From an uncultured Sphingomonas sp. (GTDB lineage Bacteria; Pseudomonadota; Alphaproteobacteria; Sphingomonadales; Sphingomonadaceae), in NCBI GenBank assembly GCA_913775975.1, contig CAJYLQ010000050.1, forward strand, positions 1 through 64,000: DNA of 64,000 nucleotides, written 5' to 3'. Shown in pieces: positions 56,612 to 64,000 of the stretch (position 1 is its first letter; each line of letters starts with the position of its first letter). The notes under the pieces were generated by a model that was not told the DNA's origin, searched no databases, and saw only the letters and a list, made by a program, of their open reading frames with translations. The position numbers and the translations under genes were made by a program.

Positions 56612-58257
56612 GCGCCCGGCTCCAGCGTGATCACCCGGTCGGCGATACCTGCCAACGCCATGGAGTGCGTGGCGATGATTGCGGTGCGCCGCGCGCAGGC
56701 GCGGGCGATGGTGACGGCCAGCTCCGCCTCCGCGGCGGGATCGAGATGCGCGGTCGGCTCGTCGAGCAGGACGAGCGGCGCATCCTTGACGAACACGCGG
56801 GCCAGCCCGATCCGCCGTCGCTCACCGCCCGAGAGGCCGCCGCCCCGCGCATCGATCGGCGCGTGCAACCCTTCCTGCCGGTTGGCCAAGGCAGACCCCA
56901 GCCCCGCCGCCATCGCCGCCTGCACGATCCGGTCATGTGCGGCGCCCGGATCGGCAAGCGCGATCGCCTCTCTGATCGTACCGGGCAGGATCAGAGGGGA
57001 CTGGCCCGCCCAGGCCGCCGCGACGCCGCCGCCGGTCTGCAGCGGCTGCCCATCGATCAGAATGGCGCCGGCGGTGATCGGTGCCAGGCCCAGCAGCGCG
57101 TGGAGCACGCTGGTCTTGCCGCAGCCCGATGCCCCCACCAGCGCCACCGTCTCTCCAGGCGCGATCGTCAGGCTGAAGTTCGCGATCGCCGGCACGTCGC
57201 TGGCGGGATAGCGGATCGTCACGCCATCGAATACGATGCGCGGCGGCATCGCCGGGTTCAGCGCCGTGGGACTGGCGGGCAACGAAAACAGTGGTGCGAG
57301 CCGGCTCGCCGCCGTCTCCGCCGCCTGGCGCTCGTGATAGGCGGCGGCCAGACGCCGCATCGGCGCGTAGAATTCGGGCGCCAGCGCCAGCGCGAAGAAG
57401 GCGCGTCCTAGTGTCAGGCTCTCCGGCGCGGGGAAGGGCAGAAGGCCGAGCAGCGCGAACCCGCAATAGACCGCGACCAGCGCCACCGACAGCGCAGCAA
57501 AGAACTCCAGCGCGCCGGACGACAGGAACGCGACGCGCAGGACGCTGATCGTCCGCGCCGCCAACGCCTCCGATGCGGCGCCGATCCGCTCCGCTTCGCG
57601 GGCTTCGCCGCGAAAAGCGAGGATCACGGGCAGCGCACGCACCCGGTCGGCGAACAGCGCGGACAGGCGGGACAACGCGGCAAACTGCCGGCGCGATCGA
57701 TCCGCCGCCGCTCCGCCCGCCAGGATCATCGCCGCGATGAAGGGGACGAGCGTCGCCGCCAGGATCGCGGCACAGACGGGGCTGGCCAGCGCGATCGCCG
57801 CCAGCACGACCAGCGGGGCGACCGCCGCCGCGCGCCGCGCGGGCAGGAAGCGCGCGGCGTACCCGTCCAGCGCATCGACCTCATCCACCGCCGCGCCGAC
57901 CAGTTCGGCAGCGGTCGTCCCCGCCCCGGGCCGCAGGGCCAGCGCGGCGCGCACCACGCGCATTCGCGCCGCCGTCGTCGTCCGCCGCCCCGCCAGCGCC
58001 GCCCGGTCGGCCAGCACCAGCGCGATCCCGCCGCGCGCCGCCATCGCGGCCAGCGCAAGCGCCAGCCACGGTGCCGCATCCAGGATCGCGCGCGCGCGGA
58101 ACACCGCGCCCGCCACGCCCCCGGCAAAGGCGATCGCCGCCAGCGTATCGGCGAGCAGCAACGCCTCCGTCGTGCGAGATCGCACGGCTAGCGCAGCGAG
58201 CGTCGCCGGGGCGGAGGGGCCGCTGGCGGCGGGATTGATGGAGGCGATCGTCGTCAT
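56608..58257 (-). CDS. cydD: Thiol reductant ABC exporter subunit CydD
   Basis: A 549-residue half-transporter that pairs with CydC. TM helices occupy residues 30-330; the ATPase has [35 protein letters not shown] and [13 protein letters not shown]. The start ATG 58257 was chosen over longer frames because the sequence before it is non-family. It is divergent from cydA across a short control region with a perfect inverted repeat. Confidence 0.93.
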   Translation of the reverse strand: MTTIASINPAASGPSAPATLAALAVRSRTTEALLLADTLAAIAFAGGVAGAVFRARAILDAAPWLALALAAMAARGGIALVLADRAALAGRRTTTAARMRVVRAALALRPGAGTTAAELVGAAVDEVDALDGYAARFLPARRAAAVAPLVVLAAIALASPVCAAILAATLVPFIAAMILAGGAAADRSRRQFAALSRLSALFADRVRALPVILAFRGEAREAERIGAASEALAARTISVLRVAFLSSGALEFFAALSVALVAVYCGFALLGLLPFPAPESLTLGRAFFALALAPEFYAPMRRLAAAYHERQAAETAASRLAPLFSLPASPTALNPAMPPRIVFDGVTIRYPASDVPAIANFSLTIAPGETVALVGASGCGKTSVLHALLGLAPITAGAILIDGQPLQTGGGVAAAWAGQSPLILPGTIREAIALADPGAAHDRIVQAAMAAGLGSALANRQEGLHAPIDARGGGLSGGERRRIGLARVFVKDAPLVLLDEPTAHLDPAAEAELAVTIARACARRTAIIATHSMALAGIADRVITLEPGA

Positions 58258-58292
58258 ATCCCGGATCGTAGGCGCGCCGCCCGGCGCATCGA

Positions 58293-58310
58293 ATACGGAA
58301 CATCCCGTAT
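58293..58310. promoter_or_regulatory. Inverted repeat in the cydD/cydA divergent promoter region
   Basis: ATACGG-AACATC-CCGTAT: perfect 6-bp arms around 6 bp. It lies 36 bp from the cydD start and 75 bp from the cydA start. It is not an FNR/FixK box (TTGAT-N4-ATCAA). The regulator is unknown. Confidence 0.5.
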
Positions 58311-58384
58311 ATCGGCCGCCACCCGCCGGGGGGATGTAGCCGCCCGGCCCCGCACCGATCGCGGGGGCTGGAGGAGACCCGCCG

Positions 58385-59962
58385 GTGGACCCGACCGTCA
58401 TCGACCTGTCGCGGCTGCAATTCGCGTTGACCGCGCTCTATCATTTCCTGTTCGTGCCGCTGACGCTGGGCCTCAGCTTCATGCTGTTCATCATGGAATC
58501 GATCTATGCGATGACCGGGCGCGCCGTCTGGCGGCAGGTCACGCGCTTCTGGGGCAAGATCTTCGGGATCAACTTCGTCCTCGGCGTCGCGACCGGCCTG
58601 ACGATGGAATTCCAGTTCGGCACCAACTGGTCCTATTTCTCGCACTATGTCGGCGACATCTTCGGCGCGCCGCTGGCGATCGAGGGGCTTATGGCCTTTT
58701 TCCTGGAGGCGACGTTCGTCGGGCTGATGTTCTTCGGCTGGGATCGGCTTTCGCGGCTGGGCCATCTGATCGTCACGTTCATGGTCGCGCTGGGCACGAA
58801 CCTGTCGGCGCTGTGGATCCTGATCGCGAACGGCTGGATGCAGAACCCGGTCGGCGCGACCTTCAATCCCGACACGATGCGGATGGAGGTGAGCGATTTC
58901 GGCGCGGTGCTGTTCAACCCCGTCGCGCAGGCGAAATTCGTCCACACCGTCAGCGCCGGTTATGTCATCGCGGCGGTACTCGTGCTGGGCGTCTCCGCCT
59001 TCTGGATGCTGAAGGGACGCTGGGTGCCCGTCGCGCGCCGGTCGATGACGGTGGCGGCGGCCTTCGGTCTTGCCGCCTCGCTATCGGTCGTCGTGCTGGG
59101 CGACGAGAGCGGCTACACGCTGACCGACAACCAGAAGATGAAGCTCGCCGCGATCGAGGCGGCCTGGCACACCGCCCCCGCGCCTGCCGGCCTGACCCTG
59201 TTCGGCGTGCCCAGCATGGCGACGCACGAGACGCGGTACGAGGTGCAGATCCCCTGGGTGCTGGGGCTGATCGCGACGCGCAGTCTGGACGGCACCGTCA
59301 CCGGCATGTCCGAACTGGTGCTGCAGGCGCAGCAGCGGATCGCCTCTGGCCGGATCGCCTATGCCGCCGTTCAGGTGCTGAAGACCGATCCCCGCAACAT
59401 CCCCGCCCGGGCCGCGTTCGCGGCGCACCGGCGCGACCTCGGCTACGCCCTCCTCCTGAAGCGCTACGTCGCCGATCCCGCCAGCGCGACGCCGGCGCAG
59501 GTCGAGCGGGCGGCGTGGGACACGGTGCCCAGCGTGCCGCTGATGTTCTGGAGCTTCCGGGCGATGGCCGGGATCGGCTTTGCGATGATCGCGCTGTTCG
59601 CGACGGCCTTCGCCCTGTGCTCCCTGAGGATGCATGGGGACGCGCGCTGGTTTCTGCGCGCGGCCGTGGCCGCCATACCGCTGCCATGGATCGCGGCCGA
59701 ACTGGGCTGGGTAGTGGCGGAGCTGGGACGCCAGCCTTGGGCGATCGACGGCGTGCTGCCGACCTTCCTCGCCGCGTCCAGCCTGACGCCCGCCGCGCTG
59801 CTGACGACGATCGCGGGGTTCACGCTGATCTACGGCACGCTTGCGGTGATCGAGGTGCGCCTGATCCTCGCCACCATCCGCCACGGACCCGTCGAGGATG
59901 CGCCCGTGCCGTTCGACGACGCCGCCGCCACGGCGCTTCCCCCGCAACCGCTCGCCGCCTGA
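58385..59962 (+). CDS. cydA: Cytochrome bd ubiquinol oxidase subunit I
   Basis: A 525-residue subunit carrying haems b558, b595 and d. Haem ligands are visible: His in [13 protein letters not shown], His in [10 protein letters not shown], and Met in [16 protein letters not shown]-equivalent [13 protein letters not shown] and [13 protein letters not shown] [14 protein letters not shown] mark the Q-loop region, which is of the short type (no long C-terminal Q-loop insertion). The GTG start at 58385 has GGAGGAG upstream. Works at low oxygen; it heads the operon cydA-cydB-cydX-hemN-fixL. Confidence 0.96.
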   Translation: MDPTVIDLSRLQFALTALYHFLFVPLTLGLSFMLFIMESIYAMTGRAVWRQVTRFWGKIFGINFVLGVATGLTMEFQFGTNWSYFSHYVGDIFGAPLAIEGLMAFFLEATFVGLMFFGWDRLSRLGHLIVTFMVALGTNLSALWILIANGWMQNPVGATFNPDTMRMEVSDFGAVLFNPVAQAKFVHTVSAGYVIAAVLVLGVSAFWMLKGRWVPVARRSMTVAAAFGLAASLSVVVLGDESGYTLTDNQKMKLAAIEAAWHTAPAPAGLTLFGVPSMATHETRYEVQIPWVLGLIATRSLDGTVTGMSELVLQAQQRIASGRIAYAAVQVLKTDPRNIPARAAFAAHRRDLGYALLLKRYVADPASATPAQVERAAWDTVPSVPLMFWSFRAMAGIGFAMIALFATAFALCSLRMHGDARWFLRAAVAAIPLPWIAAELGWVVAELGRQPWAIDGVLPTFLAASSLTPAALLTTIAGFTLIYGTLAVIEVRLILATIRHGPVEDAPVPFDDAAATALPPQPLAA

Positions 59963-59978
59963 CAGGAGGGGTACGGAC

Positions 59979-61115
59979 ATGTTCGACTACGACATATTGC
60001 GCCTCATCTGGTGGGTGCTGCTCGGCGTGCTGCTGATCGGCTTCGCGCTGACCGACGGTTTCGATCTGGGCGTCGCCGCGCTGCTCCCCTTCGTCGCGCG
60101 TGACGATGCGGAGCGGCGGATGGTCATCAACACCGTCGGTCCCACCTGGGAGGGCAATCAGGTGTGGTTCATCCTCGGCGGCGGCGCGATCTTCGCCGCC
60201 TGGCCGTTCGTCTACGCGGCCAGCTTCTCGGGCTTCTATCTCGCGATGTTCGTCGTGCTGGCGGCGCTGATCCTGCGGCCGGTGGGGTTCAAATACCGCT
60301 CGAAAAAGGCCGATCCGGCGTGGCGCAGTCGCTGGGACTGGGCGCTATTCGTCGGCGGTCTGGTGCCCGCGCTGGTGTTCGGCGTTGCGGTCGGCAACGT
60401 GCTGACCGGCGCGCCCTTCCGCCTCGATAGCGACCTTCGCGTTTTCTATGACGGCAGCTTTCTGGCGCTGTTCGGCCCGTTCGCGTTGCTGGCGGGCCTG
60501 CTGTCGGTGGCGATGCTGGTGCTGCACGGCGCCGCGTGGCTGGCGATCAAGGTGGAGCCGGGTCCCGTTCAGGAGCGCGCCCATGCCTTCGGCTTTGCCG
60601 CAGGCACGCTGGCGCTGGGGCTGTTCGCGATCGGCGGGTTGCTGGTGATGCAGATGCCCGGCTTCGCGATCGTCGGCCCGGTCGACGCGGGCGCCCCGTC
60701 CAATCCCCTCCACACCACCGCGCGTGCGGTGCCGGGTGGCTGGCTGGACAATTTCGGGCTGCATCCCTGGATGCTCCTGGCCCCCGTGCTGGGCTTCGCC
60801 GGCCCGTTCGTGGCGCTGGTTGGCATCGCCCGGCGGCGGGGCGCCCTGGCATTCGGCGGATCGAGCGCGGGCGCGGCCGGGATCATCGCCACGGTCGGCT
60901 GTGCGATGTTCCCCTTCATCCTGCCGTCCAGCATCGATGCGCATTCCAGCCTGACCGTCTGGAACGCCTCGTCCAGCCAGCGGACGCTGGGCATCATGCT
61001 GGTCTGCGTCGTGATCTTTCTGCCCCTCGTTCTCGCCTACACCGCCTGGGCCTATCGCGTGATGTTCGGCCGGGTGACGGCGCGGGCGGTCGCGAGCAGC
61101 CCCGACTTCTACTGA
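59979..61115 (+). CDS. cydB: Cytochrome bd ubiquinol oxidase subunit II
   Basis: A 378-residue, eight-helix subunit. IWWVLLGVLLIGFALTDGFDLG (seen as GFALTDGFDLGVAALLPF) and GPTWEGNQVWFILGGGAIFAAWP are family signatures, with FAAWPFVYA following. GFKYRSK and the C-terminal AYTAWAYRVMFG complete it. ATG at 59979 has AGGAGGGG upstream. It is 17 bp after cydA. Confidence 0.96.
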   Translation: MFDYDILRLIWWVLLGVLLIGFALTDGFDLGVAALLPFVARDDAERRMVINTVGPTWEGNQVWFILGGGAIFAAWPFVYAASFSGFYLAMFVVLAALILRPVGFKYRSKKADPAWRSRWDWALFVGGLVPALVFGVAVGNVLTGAPFRLDSDLRVFYDGSFLALFGPFALLAGLLSVAMLVLHGAAWLAIKVEPGPVQERAHAFGFAAGTLALGLFAIGGLLVMQMPGFAIVGPVDAGAPSNPLHTTARAVPGGWLDNFGLHPWMLLAPVLGFAGPFVALVGIARRRGALAFGGSSAGAAGIIATVGCAMFPFILPSSIDAHSSLTVWNASSSQRTLGIMLVCVVIFLPLVLAYTAWAYRVMFGRVTARAVASSPDFY

Positions 61116-61130
61116 CGAAAGGATTTGGCG

Positions 61131-61232
61131 ATGTGGTATTTCACCTGGGTGCTGGGCCTCGGCCTCGCGATCGGCTTCGGCATCTGCAACGGGATCTGGC
61201 ACGAGTTCCATCTGCCTGCGGACGAGGCGTGA
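61131..61232 (+). CDS. cydX: Cytochrome bd small subunit CydX (33 aa)
   Basis: A 33-codon ORF between cydB and hemN. It starts MWYFTWVLGLGLAIGFG, a single membrane helix beginning with the Trp-Tyr-Phe-x-Trp motif of CydX, and continues CNGIWHEFHLPADEA. GAAAGGA lies 9 bp upstream of the ATG. CydX is needed for haem-site stability of the bd oxidase. The stop is 4 bp before the hemN start. Confidence 0.94.
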   Translation: MWYFTWVLGLGLAIGFGICNGIWHEFHLPADEA

Positions 61233-61236
61233 GCGC

Positions 61237-62580
61237 ATGACCCGCTACCACGCCGATCTCGCCGCGCGCGCGGTGCCGCGCTACACCAGCTATCCGACCG
61301 CGACCGATTTCACCGATGCGGTGGGGGCGGAACGGCAGGCGCTGGCGCTGCTCGGCGTGGCACCGGACGCCGCCGTCTCGCTATATGTCCACATCCCCTA
61401 TTGCCGGGACATCTGCTGGTATTGCGGCTGCACCACCGGCGCGGTCGGGCGCGAGGGGCGGCTGGACGCCTATGTCACGGCATTGCTGGCGGAGATCGCC
61501 ACGGTCGCGACGCTGCTCGACGGGCGAATCGGTTCGGTTCATTTCGGCGGCGGCAGCCCCAACGTCCTGTCTCCCGCCCAGCTGACCCGCGTCGGCGATG
61601 CGATCCGCAACCAGTTCGGCGTCGACGAGGCGGCGGAATGGGCGATGGAGATCGACCCGCGCGGCTTCGACGCGGCGCGCGCGACGGCGCTGGCGGCGAT
61701 CGGCATCCGCCGCGTCAGCATCGGCGCGCAAACCTTCGCCCAGCCCGTCCAGCAGGCGATCGGCCGGATCCAACCCTATGGCGAGGTCGCCGCCTGTATC
61801 GACCTGGTGCGCGCCGCCGGGATCCAGCACATCAATCTCGACCTGATGTACGGCCTGCCGCACCAGACGGAGGACGATGTCACCGCCAGCATCGCGGCGG
61901 CGCTGGCGCTGCGCCCGGCGCGGGTGGCGATGTTCGGCTATGCCCATCTGCCCGCGATGCTGCCCCGCCAGCGGATGATCGACGCCGCCGCGCTGCCCGA
62001 CGCGGCAGCGCGGTTCCGGCAAAGCGCGCTCGCGCATGACCTCATGACGGGGGCGGGCTATCGCGCGATCGGCTTCGACCATTTCGCCCGCCCGTCGGAC
62101 AGCCTCGCGCGGGCCGAGGCGGCGGGGCGACTGCGACGCAACTTCCAGGGGTTCACCGACGATCCGGCGACCGTGCTGGTCGGCCTTGGCGCCTCCGCGA
62201 TCAGCCAGTTCGATGGTGTCATCGTCCAGAACGAAAAACATGTCGGCCGCTATCGGCAGGCGGTGACGGACGGCCGCCTTGCCGGCGCGCGCGGCGTGGT
62301 GCGCACCGCCGAGGACCGGCTGCGCGGCGCGATCATCGAGCGGTTGCTGTGCGACGGCGCGGTCGATCTGGCGGCGCTGAGCGCGGCCCATGGCGCGCCG
62401 GTGGAGGCGTTGGCCGGCGCGGTCGAGACGCTCGCCCCGCTGGCTGCGCGCGGTCTCGTCACGCGCGATGGCTGGCGGCTGACCATGGCGGACGAGGATC
62501 GCTGCTGGCGGCGGATCGTCGCCACCGCCTTCGACGCGCGGGCGTGCCGCGCCGCGTCGCCCGCCAGCGTCGCGGTTTGA
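61237..62580 (+). CDS. hemN: Oxygen-independent coproporphyrinogen III oxidase HemN
   Basis: A 447-residue radical SAM enzyme. The cluster motif is PYCRDICWYCGC (CxxxCxxC plus the extra Cys). The HemN core continues with FGGGSPNVLSPAQL, RVSIGAQTFAQPVQQAIGR and NLDLMYGLPHQTEDDV. Trp in the motif and the C-terminal domain support a true HemN rather than HemW. It makes protoporphyrinogen when oxygen is scarce, which fits its place in the cyd operon. Confidence 0.95.
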   Translation: MTRYHADLAARAVPRYTSYPTATDFTDAVGAERQALALLGVAPDAAVSLYVHIPYCRDICWYCGCTTGAVGREGRLDAYVTALLAEIATVATLLDGRIGSVHFGGGSPNVLSPAQLTRVGDAIRNQFGVDEAAEWAMEIDPRGFDAARATALAAIGIRRVSIGAQTFAQPVQQAIGRIQPYGEVAACIDLVRAAGIQHINLDLMYGLPHQTEDDVTASIAAALALRPARVAMFGYAHLPAMLPRQRMIDAAALPDAAARFRQSALAHDLMTGAGYRAIGFDHFARPSDSLARAEAAGRLRRNFQGFTDDPATVLVGLGASAISQFDGVIVQNEKHVGRYRQAVTDGRLAGARGVVRTAEDRLRGAIIERLLCDGAVDLAALSAAHGAPVEALAGAVETLAPLAARGLVTRDGWRLTMADEDRCWRRIVATAFDARACRAASPASVAV

Positions 62581-62628
62581 CGCGCGGCCGCCCGGCCTTA
62601 CAACTCACGCGATGCGGACCCGATCAGC

Positions 62629-64000
62629 ATGACGGCCAGCCCCGGCCCGGCGACCTTTCCTGCGATGGCGGACGACGCGCAATTCGCGCGTCTGGTCGAG
62701 GGGACGCTGGACCGCGCGACGCTGCTGCTCGACCCGGCCGGGATCGTCACGCGCGCGACACGCGGAGCGCAGACGCTGCTCGGTTGGCCGCCCGCCGATC
62801 TGGTGGGCCGCTCGGCCACGATCCTCTATGCCGCGACGGACGGCGCGGAGCAGCTGGCCGCCGATCTTGCCGATGCCGTGGCGGATGGCGAGGCCGCGCC
62901 GCTGCGCCGCGAGCAATGGCGCACCCGGCGCGACGGCAGCGAGTTCCTGGCGAACACCGCGATCGTCGCGCTGCGCGACGATGACGGCGCGCTGACCGGC
63001 TTCGGCCTCGCCATCGCCGACGTCACGCCGCGCCGCGCGCGCGAACAGGCGCTGCGGCAGAGCGCGCTGCACGTCCGCTCGATCCTCGCGACCGTCCCCG
63101 ATGCGATGGTGGTGATCGACGACGCCGGCCTGATCCTGTCGTTCAGCGCCGCCGCCGAGCGGCTGTTTGGCTATACCGAGGCGGAGGTCGCGGGGCGCAA
63201 CGTCAGCCTGCTGATGCCCGGTCCCTATCGCGACCAGCACGACGCCTATATCGCCCGCTACGAGGCGACGGGCGAGCGACGGATCATCGGCATCGGCCGC
63301 GTCGTCACGGGCCTGCGCCGCGACGGCACGCAATTCCCGATGGAGCTGTCGGTCGGGGAGGCGCGCGACGAGGGGCATCGCATCTTCACCGGCTTTATCC
63401 GCGATCTGACCGCGCAGCAGCTGGCGGAACTGCGGATGCAGGAATTGCAGGCGGAGCTGATCCACGTCTCCCGCGTCAGCGCGATGGGGACGATGGCCTC
63501 CACCCTCGCGCACGAGCTGAACCAGCCGCTGACCGCGATCGCCAATTATCTCGAGGCGGGGCGCGACCTGATCGACACGGATCGGGCCGATGCCCGCCCT
63601 TTCCTGCGCGAAGCGATGGACGAGGCCGCGCGGGAGGCGCTGCGCGCCGGCCAGATCGTCCGCCGCCTGCGCGACTTCGTGGCTCGGGGCGAGACGGAAA
63701 AGGCGGTGCACGACCTGCCGGCGATGATCGCGGAGGCGGCACGACTCGCGCTGCTGGGGGCGACGGAGCAAGGCATCCGCCTGTTCACCCATTTCGATCC
63801 CGCCGCCACGCGTGTGCTGGCGGACCGCGTTCAGGTGCAGCAGGTGCTGGTGAACCTGCTCCGCAATGCGGCGGAGGCGGTGACGGGTACGGCGCGGCGC
63901 GACGTCACCGTCACGACGGGGCGGACCGGCGGGCAGATCGTCATCGCCGTCACCGACACCGGGCCCGGCATCGACCCCGCCATCGCCCCCCGCCTGTTCG
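62629..64000 (+). CDS. fixL: Oxygen-sensing histidine kinase FixL (3' end outside the window)
   Basis: 457 residues are visible. Two PAS domains (about 18-140 and 145-260) precede the kinase domain. The second PAS matches the haem-binding FixL type: [18 protein letters not shown] with the proximal His204 and Arg210, then [20 protein letters not shown] with Arg224, which holds the oxygen-bound state. His214 of the Bradyrhizobium protein is replaced by Arg218. The dimerisation motif is [13 protein letters not shown] (His295), followed by [15 protein letters not shown], the FixL linker, and [10 protein letters not shown] with DTGPGID. It is cytoplasmic here. fixJ probably follows beyond the edge. 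Confidence 0.93.
   Translation, partial: MTASPGPATFPAMADDAQFARLVEGTLDRATLLLDPAGIVTRATRGAQTLLGWPPADLVGRSATILYAATDGAEQLAADLADAVADGEAAPLRREQWRTRRDGSEFLANTAIVALRDDDGALTGFGLAIADVTPRRAREQALRQSALHVRSILATVPDAMVVIDDAGLILSFSAAAERLFGYTEAEVAGRNVSLLMPGPYRDQHDAYIARYEATGERRIIGIGRVVTGLRRDGTQFPMELSVGEARDEGHRIFTGFIRDLTAQQLAELRMQELQAELIHVSRVSAMGTMASTLAHELNQPLTAIANYLEAGRDLIDTDRADARPFLREAMDEAAREALRAGQIVRRLRDFVARGETEKAVHDLPAMIAEAARLALLGATEQGIRLFTHFDPAATRVLADRVQVQQVLVNLLRNAAEAVTGTARRDVTVTTGRTGGQIVIAVTDTGPGIDPAIAPRLF

Overview
The window is high-GC DNA, most likely from an alphaproteobacterium of the Sphingomonadaceae (Sphingomonas-like). I infer this from the GC-rich codon usage, the two TonB-dependent receptors, the bamD-recN-ligA and yajC-secD-secF neighbourhoods, and a FixL-type haem kinase. 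No 16S rRNA gene or species marker is present, so the genus is an inference.

Left edge (1-3.8 kb): the tail of an IS3-family transposase and a decayed IS6-family transposase fragment flank a lone GH43-type glycosidase gene. A translationally coupled pair follows: a fatty acid desaturase and a PhnD-like protein without a signal peptide.

Core (3.9-31.7 kb): a large catabolic cluster. It holds a crotonase and a CaiB-type CoA-transferase, two PQQ dehydrogenases each followed by a cytochrome c, a gamma-carbonic-anhydrase-like protein, an SMP-30 lactonase-like protein, a bicupin and a cupin, two ACS-like MFS transporters, a 1070-aa TonB receptor, a Tat-exported type-B carboxylesterase, a GntR/FCD regulator and an amidohydrolase. 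It also holds a third cytochrome c, an iron-dependent alcohol dehydrogenase, an aldehyde dehydrogenase, and exported ThuA-like, RraA-like and NTF2-like proteins. The motif ATCATAT-N3-AT(ATGAT) occurs in essentially every divergent promoter region of the cluster (about 5.95, 10.86, 12.73, 17.19, 17.51 and 20.40 kb), with a variant in the gntR leader (19.57 kb). At two promoters it lies exactly on the -10, 17 bp downstream of TTGAC. This looks like one GntR-controlled regulon. Most of its enzymes carry export signals, so much of the pathway appears to be periplasmic. The substrate cannot be read from the sequence; an ester- or lactone-containing compound with a hydroxyl to oxidise fits the enzyme set.

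Middle (31.9-44.6 kb): a PaoABC-like molybdenum aldehyde oxidoreductase (Mo, FAD/4Fe-4S and 2Fe-2S subunits), a DUF1624-type membrane acyltransferase-like protein, a TonB receptor broken by one frameshift, and a PhoN-type acid phosphatase. A PepSY-TM protein, an OmpR-type two-component system, an IclR regulator and tRNA-Pro(GGG) follow.

Right (44.8-64 kb): housekeeping and respiratory genes: yajC-secD-secF (with an odd 334-bp insertion between secD and secF), an Mth938-like gene, a class I mannose-6-phosphate isomerase, bamD, recN, a YdcZ-like transporter and ligA. The window ends in a low-oxygen module: cydDC on the minus strand, divergent from cydAB-cydX-hemN-fixL on the plus strand. fixL runs off the end of the window and keeps the haem-ligand histidine of FixL PAS domains.
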